Positions 26,073 to 33,607 of a stretch of 45,893 bases of DNA are shown here, in pieces. Location of the stretch: positions 1 through 45,893 of the forward strand of contig JACADV010000054.1 in NCBI GenBank assembly GCA_013388425.1, given 5' to 3'. Position 1 is the stretch's first letter; each line of letters begins with the position of its first letter. Made by a program: the position numbers and the translations under genes. The DNA comes from Thermoanaerobaculaceae bacterium. Lineage in GTDB: Bacteria; Acidobacteriota; Thermoanaerobaculia; Thermoanaerobaculales; Thermoanaerobaculaceae. The notes below the pieces were generated by a model. It was not told the origin of the DNA. It saw only the letters and a program-made list of their open reading frames with translations, and did no database searches.

Positions 26073-26207
26073 ATGAGAAACAGAACGGTGTGCCTGCGGT
26101 TGGTCGTAGTCTGGATGCTGACTCCTGACCTGGGTGGCGGCACCGCTGGCAGCTGTCCGTGGGCTGGAGGGTGTTGGGACGGCGAGATCGGGCCAGCGGG
26201 GCGATGA
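26073..26207 (+). CDS. Small 44-residue peptide, Trp- and Cys-containing
   Basis: A 44-residue frame starts at an ATG with AGGGAGG five bases upstream, a strong ribosome site. It reads MRNRTVCLRLVVVWMLTPD, a basic then hydrophobic segment like a short signal or membrane anchor. A Gly-rich part and SCPWAGGCWDGEIGPAGR follow, with Cys28 and Cys34 and Trp30 and Trp35. Its stop overlaps the next ATG (ATGA), so it is coupled to the secreted protein gene. A sigma54-type promoter lies just upstream. No homologue is recognised. It could be an exported signal or bacteriocin-like peptide, or a translational leader. Confidence 0.5.
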   Translation: MRNRTVCLRLVVVWMLTPDLGGGTAGSCPWAGGCWDGEIGPAGR

Positions 26208-26892
26208 GGAAGGTGCTGGCTCTGGGCTGGGCCTGCCTCTTGGGGATTCTGGCCCAGCCGACGCTGGGTCAGGCCCCATCCATCGACACCTGCTGCCGCC
26301 GCGTGCTCTTCTCCGGGCGGTTGGCGTTTTGGGCCGGCACGAGATCAGTTTTTCGCGCGTCACCCGCGAGGGCGTTGTGGAGCCGCGGGGACACGTGTCG
26401 GTACCGCTCGAGGCGGGGGAGCGAACCGTTTTCGAGCGGACCAAATCCCCCTACCGAATCCTGATGGATGCCTTTTTCCTGGCGGCGGATGGCGGGACCT
26501 GCGCCGCCTTCTTCCAGGAGCGGAACGTGTTCGTACCGTGCAGCGGCGGCGCGCCGGTGCACTGGAAGTCCCGGGGTTCGGAACTGGAGCCGCTCGTCCG
26601 GCGGTACGAGGCGCAGCACCACCTCCCCCCGGTGCCGCTGCCGCAGCTTGCGCAGGTTGAAGGCTTTCGGAACACTTGGTGGGTGCTGGAGAGGGTGACG
26701 AGTTTCGACGAGCAGACTGGCACCGCTACGGGCAGGGACCGGGTGCGGATCGTCGCCCGGGATGGTACGCTGCTGGGCGAGCTGGCGCTGGGGGGCACGG
26801 CGATGGGAATCGGAGTGATGGGGGATCGGTTCCAGGCGCTCCTGTCCGACGGTCGTCTCGAGCCGCTTCCGGTGGAGTTCTCTCGGCGGTGA
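26204..26892 (+). pseudogene. Secreted protein gene with apparent one-base frameshift
   Basis: The ATG at 26204 opens a frame with a convincing signal peptide (MRKVLALGWACLLGILAQPTLGQA) and CC near residue 30. This frame stops at 26464. From about 26335 a second frame carries on the protein-like sequence (HEISFSRVTREG through VRIVARDGTLLGELALGG to LPVEFSRR) and ends at 26892, overlapping the next gene start. Joining the two needs one base lost near 26331-26340 (GGGCCGGCAC). The result would be about 229 residues, soluble and exported, with a tail resembling beta-propeller or lipoprotein repeats. Either a real frameshift or a sequence error is possible. I see no slippery heptamer. Its function is unknown. 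Confidence 0.55.
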
Positions 26893-28481
26893 ACAACAGT
26901 CGAACCTGTTGGGAGCGTGCTCTGCTCGAGTGGCGCTTACTTGCGACCCGAGCGCTGGTTTGGGTGCTCGTGGTCTCCTGGGTCGTTGCGGTGGTGGCCG
27001 CGCTGGCAGTGGATTGCGACGTGGCCAGTGTGGCGCCGCTCGTGGGCTATGCCCTGGCGGTGGCGCTGTTCGCCGGAGTCTGGGGAGGGCAAGACGAGCG
27101 GGCGCTGCGCCGCTGGCTGGACGGCTCGCTCATGTCGCCGCGGGCCGGCCTGCTCGTTGCGGTGGTGGCGCGGTTCGTGCCGCTGCTGCTGGTGGTCACC
27201 ATCGACCGGCTCCTGTTGGCGGCCAGCGGCCTCGAGGGCGGCAAGGGGAGCGGGCCTGACGCCCTGCTGGTGTCCATGGCTGCGCTCCTGCAGATGGCCG
27301 CGCTGTGCACCCTCCTGTCGCTGGTGTTGCCGGATTCCTCCAATTCCGTCGTGTTCCTGCTCCTGGCGTTCGGAGCCTCCACGCAAGTGCTTGGGCTCAT
27401 GGACTCGCCCACGGCCCTGCGGCGAGCTGTTCTGGCGATCGCAAACCCGCTCCTGTGGGGGGTCCCGGAACGCAGCTGGACCTCCTGGTGGGGACCGCTC
27501 TTGACGGGGGTGGGCCTGCTTGCGATGGCGGGCCTGCTGGCACCGGGCTGGCGGCCACTGCGCCGCGCTCCGCTCTCCGGGCGAACCCTGGAGCTGCGCG
27601 GGGTGCGCAAGGAGTTCGGAGGCCTGCTGCGGCGCCGCGTGGCGGTTCTCCGCGGGATGAGCTTTGGTGTGAGAGACAGCACGCTGCTCGGCCTCGTGGG
27701 CCGCAACGGGGCAGGGAAGACGACCACCCTGCGGATCGTCCTGGGGCAGATTCCGGCGAGCGACGGCGAGGTAATCTTGAATGCAGAAACACTTCGGGTG
27801 GTTCGCTTGCTGCCCGAGGGGGACCCCCTGGCCGCTGGCCTCAAGCCCCGCCACTACCTGCCGCTCTTCACAGTTGGCGTGTCTCCCGAGCGGGTCGGGA
27901 AACTGGCGGAGATGCTGCACGTGGTTGGCTTGCTCGATACCCCGGCGGGGAAGCTGTCCGCTGGGCAGCGGCGCCGCTGTGCCCTCCTCGTTACCCTGGC
28001 CGGTCCCGCTCGAGTGTACCTGCTGGACGAGCCTTCCGGTGGCATCGACCCGGTCGAGCTCGAAGCGGTGAAGAACGCCCTGGCACTCGTGCGCAGCGAG
28101 GGGGCGGCAGTGGTGCTCAGCACCCACCTGCTGCGCGAATTCGACGATGCGCTCGATGAGGCAGTGCTCATCGAGGGGGGGCGGGTGCTGGCGAGTGGCC
28201 GGCTCGCGCACCTGCGCGACGCCCTGGCGGTGTTCGAGGTGGCAGGCGGCGCCCCAGGCAGCACCGAGGCTGCCGGGGTGAGGTCCGGCTCGCGCCTCAT
28301 CGTACCTGCCGAGCGCGCCGCGGAGACAAGCGCCGCCTTGGCCCAGCGAGGCGCCGAGGTTCGCCGCGTTCCCACCAACCTCCACGACGTGTTCCTCTTC
28401 GCGCTGGAACGGGGTGTCGAGGCCGGGGGGCGAGCCAGCTCGTCACCCGGCGGCGGGGGCGGCGAGGCCGTGCCGCTGTAG
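26889..28481 (+). CDS. ABC transporter with fused permease and ATPase domains
   Basis: A 530-residue fusion. Residues about 20-220 hold roughly six hydrophobic segments (for example LVWVLVVSWVVAVVAALAV). The ATPase domain follows, with Walker A GRNGAGKTTT near residue 270, signature KLSAGQRRRCALL, Walker B VYLLDEPSGGID and the H-loop STHLL. The permease-first order suits an export-type ABC-2 half transporter. The GTG start overlaps the upstream stop in GTGA. It would dimerise to export a peptide or lipid; the neighbouring small peptide is a candidate cargo. The last 39 bases overlap the antisense HTH ORF. Confidence 0.88.
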   Translation: MNNSRTCWERALLEWRLLATRALVWVLVVSWVVAVVAALAVDCDVASVAPLVGYALAVALFAGVWGGQDERALRRWLDGSLMSPRAGLLVAVVARFVPLLLVVTIDRLLLAASGLEGGKGSGPDALLVSMAALLQMAALCTLLSLVLPDSSNSVVFLLLAFGASTQVLGLMDSPTALRRAVLAIANPLLWGVPERSWTSWWGPLLTGVGLLAMAGLLAPGWRPLRRAPLSGRTLELRGVRKEFGGLLRRRVAVLRGMSFGVRDSTLLGLVGRNGAGKTTTLRIVLGQIPASDGEVILNAETLRVVRLLPEGDPLAAGLKPRHYLPLFTVGVSPERVGKLAEMLHVVGLLDTPAGKLSAGQRRRCALLVTLAGPARVYLLDEPSGGIDPVELEAVKNALALVRSEGAAVVLSTHLLREFDDALDEAVLIEGGRVLASGRLAHLRDALAVFEVAGGAPGSTEAAGVRSGSRLIVPAERAAETSAALAQRGAEVRRVPTNLHDVFLFALERGVEAGGRASSSPGGGGGEAVPL

Positions 28482-28598
28482 CTTGCTGCGCAAGGTACTC
28501 TCGGCTATGCCGAGGAGGCGAGCCGCGTGCCGCTGACTCCCACCCGAGCGTTGGAGGGCCAGCGCCAGGGCCTGGCCGTAGGCCGACAGCGTCCGCAC
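28443..28598 (-). CDS. Isolated Fis/NtrC-type helix-turn-helix ORF (51 residues)
   Basis: On the minus strand a 51-codon frame from a GTG encodes ALALALQRSGGSQRHAARLL, then LGIAESTLRSKLQRHGL. This closely matches the Fis-type HTH at the C-terminus of NtrC-family sigma54 activators, with the aA-x-LLGI-x-x-sTLR pattern. An in-frame TGA sits six codons before the start, so no AAA+ domain is joined. It is too short for the ORF track and overlaps the ABC gene end by 39 bases. It may be a remnant of a lost activator or a small DNA-binding protein. The weak start (CAGGGGCT before GTG) makes expression uncertain. Confidence 0.5.
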   Translation of the reverse strand: MRTLSAYGQALALALQRSGGSQRHAARLLGIAESTLRSKLQRHGLAAPAAG

Positions 28599-28684
28599 AG
28601 CCCCTGGCTGTAGTCACACGCGCAAATTTCGGAAAGTGGTCGATTCGTCAATGCTGGTGCGTCTTATCGCCCAGTCACGTGTGA

Positions 28685-28729
28685 CCCCCCGTGTGGAAGA
28701 CGGGATCAACCCTCTTGCCCCACGGGGGG
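28685..28729. terminator. Possible bidirectional terminator hairpin between the ABC and aceE genes
   Basis: Arms CCCCCCGTGTGG (28685-28696) and CCCCACGGGGGG (28718-28729) pair at 11 of 12 positions with a 21-base loop. It lies in the gap between the convergent ABC transporter/HTH region and aceE. No T-tract follows on either strand, so it is weak as an intrinsic terminator. Confidence 0.3.
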
Positions 28730-28767
28730 CCGTCGAAGCCCTGGCAACGGCGTGGGAGGCCCCCGAG

Positions 28768-31440
28768 CTACCGTGTCACCGGATCGGGCGCCTCGGGGTC
28801 GATGCCAAACTCAGCCATGGCCCTGGTCACCGTGGCAGTGGGCACGGTTCCCTCGCGGGCCAGCGCCGCCAGGGCAGCCACGACCACATGCTCGGCATCG
28901 GTCTCGAAGTGACGACGCAGCGCCGCGCGGGTGTCGGACAGGCCGTAGCCGTCGGTGCCGAGCACGGTGTAGTGGCCCGGGATCCAGCGGGCCACTTGGT
29001 CAGGCACCGCCTTCATCCAGTCGGATGTGGCGACCACTGGCCCCTGTCCCGCGGCGAGGCACGTGGTGACGTAGGGGAGGCGGGCCGGTTCGCCGGGGTG
29101 CAGGCGGTTCCAGCGCTCCACAGCCAGTGCCTCCGCGCGCAGTTGCTGGTAGGAGGTGACGCTCCACACTTCGGCCCCCACCCCGAAGTGAGCGGCGAGG
29201 ATCTCGGCAGCGCGCAGGGCCTCGCGCAGCAGGGGGCCGCTACCGAGAAGCCGCACCACTGCCGCCGCGCCGTCGGGGGCGGGGCGCAGGCGGTACATGC
29301 CGCGGAGGATGCCCTCCTCGACCCCGTCTGGCATGGCTGGCATGGCGTAGTTCTCGTTGTAGACGGTAAGGTAGTAGAAGCAGTCCTCCTGTCGTGCCAC
29401 CATCCGCTCGAGCCCGTCGGCCACGATGACGGCCAGTTCGTAGGCAAAGGCTGGATCGTAGGCGCGCACGCTGGGGACGGCGGAAAAGAGCAGGTGGGAG
29501 TGGCCGTCCGCGTGCTGCAGCCCCTCCCCCTGGAGGGTGGTGCGGCCGGCGGTGGCCCCCACCAGGAACCCCCGACCGCGCGCATCGCCAAAGGCCCACA
29601 CCAGATCGCCGACGCGCTGGAAGCCAAACATGGAGTAGAAGAGGTAGAACGGCACCAGCAATTCGCCGTGCGTGGCGTAGGCAGTGCCGGCGGCGGTGAA
29701 GGAGGCCATGGCCCCAGCTTCGGTGATCCCCTCCTCGAGGATCTGGCCGTTGCGCTCCTCGCGGTAGCGCAGGATCATGCTGTGGTCCACCGGTTCGTAG
29801 AGCTGGCCCTGTGGCGCGTAGATCCCCAGCTCCTTAAAGAGCGACTCCATGCCGAAGGTGCGGGCCTCGTCGGGAACGATGGGGACGATGCGGGGCCCCA
29901 GTCCCGGGTCGCGCAGCAGGGCGCGCAAGAGCTGCACCAGGGCCATGGTGGTGGACACCTCGCGACCGGCCGAGCCGCTGCGGAACTCCTGCCAGATGTG
30001 CCGAGGCGGCAGGGGTGGCACGACCACCTGCACGCGGCGCAGCGGCAACTCGCCGCCCAGGGCGCGGCGCCGTTCGGAGAGGTACTCCACCTCGGGGCTG
30101 GCTGCTCCCGGGTGGTAGTAGGGCGGCTCGCCGTCCTCCAGTTCTGCGTCGCTGATGGGGAGCTGGAGCACGTCGCGGAACGCTTTGAGCTGGGCCACGT
30201 TGAGCTTCTTCTGCTGGTGCGTGGTGTAGCGTCCCTCGAAGTCGCGCCCCAGCGCCCACCCCTTCACGGTCTTCACCAGGATTGCCGTGGGCCGGTCTCC
30301 TGGCTGGGTGGCCAGGGCGTAAGCGGCGTACAGCTTGCGGTAGTCGTGGCCACCGAACTTGAGGTTCCACAGGTCGAAGTCGGACAGGTGCGCCACCAGG
30401 GCCAGAAGCCGCGGGTCGGCGCCAAAGAAGTGCTCGCGCATGAAGGCGCCGCCCTCCACGTGGTAGCGCTGCCACCAGCCATCCACGATGGTGTTGAGCC
30501 GCTCCAGGAGCACCCCGTGCTCGTCGCGGCGTAGCAGCTCGTCCCACTCGCGGCCGAGGATGACCTTGATCACGTTCCACCCCGAGCCGCGGAACACCGC
30601 CTCCAGCTCCTGGATGATCTTGCCGTTACCGCGCACCGGTCCGTCCAGGCGCTGGAGGTTGCAGTTGACCACGAACACCAGGTTGTCGAGCCCCTCGTTG
30701 GCCGCCACGTGGAGGGCGCCCAAGGCCTCGGGCTCGTCGGTTTCCCCATCGCCCACAAACGCCCATACGCGCGATGCCGAGGTGTCCTTCACCCCCCGGT
30801 GCTCGAGGTAGCGGTTGAAGCGCGCCTGGTAGATGGCGTTGAGCGGCCCAAGCCCCATGGAGACGGTGGGAAACTCCCAGAACTCCGGCAGGGCGCGCGG
30901 GTGGGGGTAGGAGGGGAGGCCGCCCGCCGTTTCCCGACGGAAGGCATCGAGCTGGGCGGCGCTGAGCCGCCCCTCCAGGAAAGCGCGGGCGTAGATGCCC
31001 GGGGCGGCGTGGCCCTGGTAGAAGATCTGATCGCCGCTGCCGTCCGCCTTGCCGCGGAAGAAGTGGTTGAACCCCACCTCGTAGAGCGCCGCTGCCGAGG
31101 CGTAGGTGGCCAGGTGCCCGCCGAGGCCGGGGAACCGGTGGTTGGCGCGGGTCACCATGGCCATGGCGTTCCAGCGCACGATGCGGCGGATGCGCTTCTC
31201 CATGACCTCGTCGCCGGGGAAGGGGGGTTCCTGCTCGGGGGAGATGGTGTTGATGTACGGGGTCTGGATGACCTCGATCCCCAGGTGCTGCATGCGGGCC
31301 CGCTTGAGCACCTTGCGCAGCAGGAAACGCGCCCGTTCCCGGCCGGCCGTGGCCAGGACCCGGTCGAGGGATTCGATCCACTCGGCGGTTTCGGCCGGGT
31401 CGGCGTCGTAGAGCTGCTCCTTGAACGTTTCGTCCCTCAT
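28768..31440 (-). CDS. aceE: Pyruvate dehydrogenase E1 component, homodimeric
   Basis: An 890-residue thiamine-diphosphate enzyme, close to the 887 of E. coli AceE. It decarboxylates pyruvate and passes the acetyl group to E2 lipoate in the pyruvate dehydrogenase complex. The ThDP motif is FVGDGETDEPEALGALH followed by VNCNLQ, the expected GDG...N spacing. GGHLATYASAAALYEVG and NHRFPGLGGH are AceE-specific. I start at the ATG at 31440, which has GAGGGG six bases upstream; a longer frame to 31509 lacks support. No E2 or E3 gene is next to it, so the complex is encoded elsewhere. Confidence 0.96.
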   Translation of the reverse strand: MRDETFKEQLYDADPAETAEWIESLDRVLATAGRERARFLLRKVLKRARMQHLGIEVIQTPYINTISPEQEPPFPGDEVMEKRIRRIVRWNAMAMVTRANHRFPGLGGHLATYASAAALYEVGFNHFFRGKADGSGDQIFYQGHAAPGIYARAFLEGRLSAAQLDAFRRETAGGLPSYPHPRALPEFWEFPTVSMGLGPLNAIYQARFNRYLEHRGVKDTSASRVWAFVGDGETDEPEALGALHVAANEGLDNLVFVVNCNLQRLDGPVRGNGKIIQELEAVFRGSGWNVIKVILGREWDELLRRDEHGVLLERLNTIVDGWWQRYHVEGGAFMREHFFGADPRLLALVAHLSDFDLWNLKFGGHDYRKLYAAYALATQPGDRPTAILVKTVKGWALGRDFEGRYTTHQQKKLNVAQLKAFRDVLQLPISDAELEDGEPPYYHPGAASPEVEYLSERRRALGGELPLRRVQVVVPPLPPRHIWQEFRSGSAGREVSTTMALVQLLRALLRDPGLGPRIVPIVPDEARTFGMESLFKELGIYAPQGQLYEPVDHSMILRYREERNGQILEEGITEAGAMASFTAAGTAYATHGELLVPFYLFYSMFGFQRVGDLVWAFGDARGRGFLVGATAGRTTLQGEGLQHADGHSHLLFSAVPSVRAYDPAFAYELAVIVADGLERMVARQEDCFYYLTVYNENYAMPAMPDGVEEGILRGMYRLRPAPDGAAAVVRLLGSGPLLREALRAAEILAAHFGVGAEVWSVTSYQQLRAEALAVERWNRLHPGEPARLPYVTTCLAAGQGPVVATSDWMKAVPDQVARWIPGHYTVLGTDGYGLSDTRAALRRHFETDAEHVVVAALAALAREGTVPTATVTRAMAEFGIDPEAPDPVTR

Positions 31441-31570
31441 GGTGTTCCCCTCGGGCCGGCCAGCGCTCCTGCTCGCCCAACCCCCTCGTTCCCTGTGCGA
31501 GAACAGCACGGGCCGAGCCTCCCTTCCACGCCGGGAGCGACCCCTGCCCGATGCGCTAAGCTACCTTGCA

Positions 31571-32710
31571 GTGTACCGCTCCTGCCGCCGCTCCCCCGCC
31601 GCCTCCCCTTCCCCTCGGCGCCTGTGGACCCGGGCCGCGGCAGCGCGCCTGTGGTGGACCCCTCCCCTGCTCCTGCTTGCCTCCCTCACGCTCTTCACCG
31701 TGCTGTGGCGGCCCCTCGCGGCCCAGGGGCTCACCGGCCCGAGCCTGGCCATGTTCGCTTCGGCGCTCGGGGGGATCGCCGCCTACGTGGTCGCGGCGTT
31801 TGGGCTGCGAACGGTCCTCGCCTTGCTCCTCGCCTGGCGGCGCGGCGGGCTGCGGCGCGGTGTGGGCTGGCGGCCGCCCCTTGGCGAATGGGCGTGGGAC
31901 GGGGGGTGGCTCCTGGCCGGCCACGCCCTGCTCGCCATGACCTACAGCTGGTGCAAGCTCTACCTACCCGCCTACGGGGGAGGGCTGTGGGACGCGCGCC
32001 TGGCGGCCCTCGATACGCGCCTCCATCTGGGCGTGAACCCCAACGTCTTCGCCCTCACCATCTTTTCCCAGGGGCCCCCCTGGGCGGCCAAGCTCCTGGA
32101 CGCCGAGTACAGCGTCTTCGTCCCCACGATGCTGGCGGGAGCAGCGTGGTTCCTGGTTCACCCCCGTCGCGAGGCGCGCCAGGGGTTTGCAGCCGGGTTC
32201 TGGCTGGTGTGGGCCGTGGGGCTTGTGGGCTACATCGCCATGCCCGCCCTGGGACCTGCCCTGGCCTTCGAGGGGCTGCGCGGGGAGGTCGGGGCGGTCT
32301 TCCCCATTGCGGCCCGCTACCAACTGGCGCTGCAGCACAACTACTCCCAGGTGGTGCGGATGCTTGCCGATCCCGGGCGGGAGTACCTGATCGGACCGGC
32401 CCTGGGGGTTGCCGCCATGCCCAGCCTGCACGTGGCGGCTCACGCCTTCCTGGCGCTCTGGGCGGCGGCGGTGGGCTCGGCGCTGCGCACGCCCCTGCTC
32501 CTGCTGGCCCTCCTGACCTTCGTGGGCTCGGTGGCCACCGGCTGGCACTACGCCGTGGACTCCTGGGCGGGGCTCCTCCTGGCAGGTGCAGCGTTCCTCC
32601 TGGTGCGGAAACTCCTGGTGCCACCTCCTCGGCCGGCCAGTGCCGCGCCCGAGGCGGGGGCGCAGGACGCAGCCGATCAAACCGCCCGCGCGCCCCAAAC
32701 CCCCTGCTGA
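31571..32710 (+). CDS. PAP2-superfamily membrane phosphatase/phosphotransferase
   Basis: A 379-residue protein with about six to seven hydrophobic segments. It carries the PAP2 active-site pieces: AAMPSLHVAAHAFLALW (conserved Ser and His) and SVATGWHYAVDSWAGLLLA (His and Asp). The arrangement resembles inositol-phosphotransferase or Aur1-like PAP2 proteins that move phosphate or head groups on membrane lipids or lipid-linked glycans. I start at the GTG at 31571; the open frame from 31421 overlaps aceE regulatory DNA and lacks support. It diverges from aceE with about 130 bases between. The substrate is unknown. Confidence 0.78.
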   Translation: MYRSCRRSPAASPSPRRLWTRAAAARLWWTPPLLLLASLTLFTVLWRPLAAQGLTGPSLAMFASALGGIAAYVVAAFGLRTVLALLLAWRRGGLRRGVGWRPPLGEWAWDGGWLLAGHALLAMTYSWCKLYLPAYGGGLWDARLAALDTRLHLGVNPNVFALTIFSQGPPWAAKLLDAEYSVFVPTMLAGAAWFLVHPRREARQGFAAGFWLVWAVGLVGYIAMPALGPALAFEGLRGEVGAVFPIAARYQLALQHNYSQVVRMLADPGREYLIGPALGVAAMPSLHVAAHAFLALWAAAVGSALRTPLLLLALLTFVGSVATGWHYAVDSWAGLLLAGAAFLLVRKLLVPPPRPASAAPEAGAQDAADQTARAPQTPC

Positions 32711-32800
32711 ACGGGCTCGTGTTTCAGTTGTGGAGGGGATTCGCCGCGTTTCGAGGCGGAGTCCTCACGGACCGCTGTCGGCAAGCAGGTGGGTAATTGG

Positions 32801-32872
32801 CTCCGCAGGAGGGACTCGAACCCCCAACCCTTCGGTTAACAGCCGAACGCTCTACCATTGAGCTACTGCGGA
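32801..32872 (-). tRNA. tRNA-Asn(GTT)
   Basis: On the minus strand the cloverleaf begins TCCGCAG and ends CTGCGGA with discriminator G. The D-arm is GCTC-AATGGTA-GAGC. The anticodon stem TTCGG/CCGAA encloses CTGTTAA, giving anticodon GTT for asparagine. The T-arm GGGTTCGAGTCCC-like sequence is present. The 3' CCA is not encoded. It is 72 bases long. Confidence 0.97.
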
Positions 32873-32904
32873 GCACGCCCAACGCCCCGGCGAGCGGGGG
32901 CTCC

Positions 32905-32933
32905 TTTCTACACTTTGGGGGCGCGCCTGTCAA
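32905..32933 (-). promoter_or_regulatory. Sigma70-type promoter of tRNA-Asn
   Basis: On the minus strand TTGACA (32933-32928), 17 bases and TAGAAA (32910-32905) form a near-consensus promoter. Transcription would start near 32898, about 26 bases before the tRNA. The TGA inside the -35 box is the stop codon of the upstream hypothetical gene. Confidence 0.7.
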
Positions 32934-33568
32934 TCCGCCGGTGCACTGGGGGCGAGGAGCGTCCAGCTCGCCAGGCAGGAACCCCCACCCGGGAGCGACC
33001 CTTCGGCGTGGACCGCAAGCCGGTAACCCCACAACGGCCAGGGGCGCAATCGGTAGGTCCGTTCGCCACAGGGAACGACGCGCAGCGGCACCGGCCCCCC
33101 AACCTGGGGCAGGCCCGCAATGGAGGTATCGCCTCCGCCGCTGAGCAGGTGCGCGGCCAGGGCGTGGCTCACCGCCAGGATCGCCCGGTTGGCGGCATCC
33201 CCGTGGGAAGCAAACACGGCTCGGTAGCGCGGCTCCCGCTCCAGGGTGGGGAGGAGCGAGCGCCAGGCTGCCAGGAGGGGGTGGGCCTCGCCCAGGTTGC
33301 GGGTGCAGTGCCTCGAGAGCAAGTAGGCCACGTACCGGCCGTACTCGGCCGCTAGATCGGCGCAGACCTTCGGGATGCTTTCCTCGGCCAGGTCCCCCTC
33401 GCCCCGCCCCTCGCTGCCCAGCAGCAGGGTGGCGGCCAGCACCTCGGCCCGCGGGTGGGGGCGGGGGGTGGTCCGGTTACCCCAGTGGTCCACCAGCTGG
33501 AACGCCACGAAAGCGCGAGCACGCGGCGAAAAGCGCACATCTGCCTGGAGGGTGCGGTGCTCCGCCAC
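32930..33568 (-). CDS. Hypothetical protein
   Basis: A 212-residue protein without motifs that I recognise. It is neutral to slightly basic with no hydrophobic membrane segment or signal peptide. Notable features are an N-terminal ADVRFSPRARAFVAFQLVDHWGNRT segment and an alpha-helical-looking middle (AEYGRYVAYLLSRHCTRN), suggesting a small soluble fold. The GTG start lies 39 bases after the glycerate kinase gene on the same strand, so it may be cotranscribed. Its stop codon overlaps the tRNA promoter. I cannot name a family. Confidence 0.7.
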   Translation of the reverse strand: MAEHRTLQADVRFSPRARAFVAFQLVDHWGNRTTPRPHPRAEVLAATLLLGSEGRGEGDLAEESIPKVCADLAAEYGRYVAYLLSRHCTRNLGEAHPLLAAWRSLLPTLEREPRYRAVFASHGDAANRAILAVSHALAAHLLSGGGDTSIAGLPQVGGPVPLRVVPCGERTYRLRPWPLWGYRLAVHAEGSLPGGGSCLASWTLLAPSAPAD

Positions 33569-33607
33569 GCGGCGAGTTTAGCGCCGCTGCCGTTTCCCGG
33601 CCACATC

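Noticed and set aside
26320-26345. Programmed -1 frameshift in the secreted-protein gene
   Set aside because: No X-XXY-YYZ slippery heptamer is in phase; a lost base is simpler.
28636-30534. 632-codon open frame antisense to aceE
   Set aside because: High-GC coding DNA often opens long antisense frames; the minus-strand AceE match is unambiguous.
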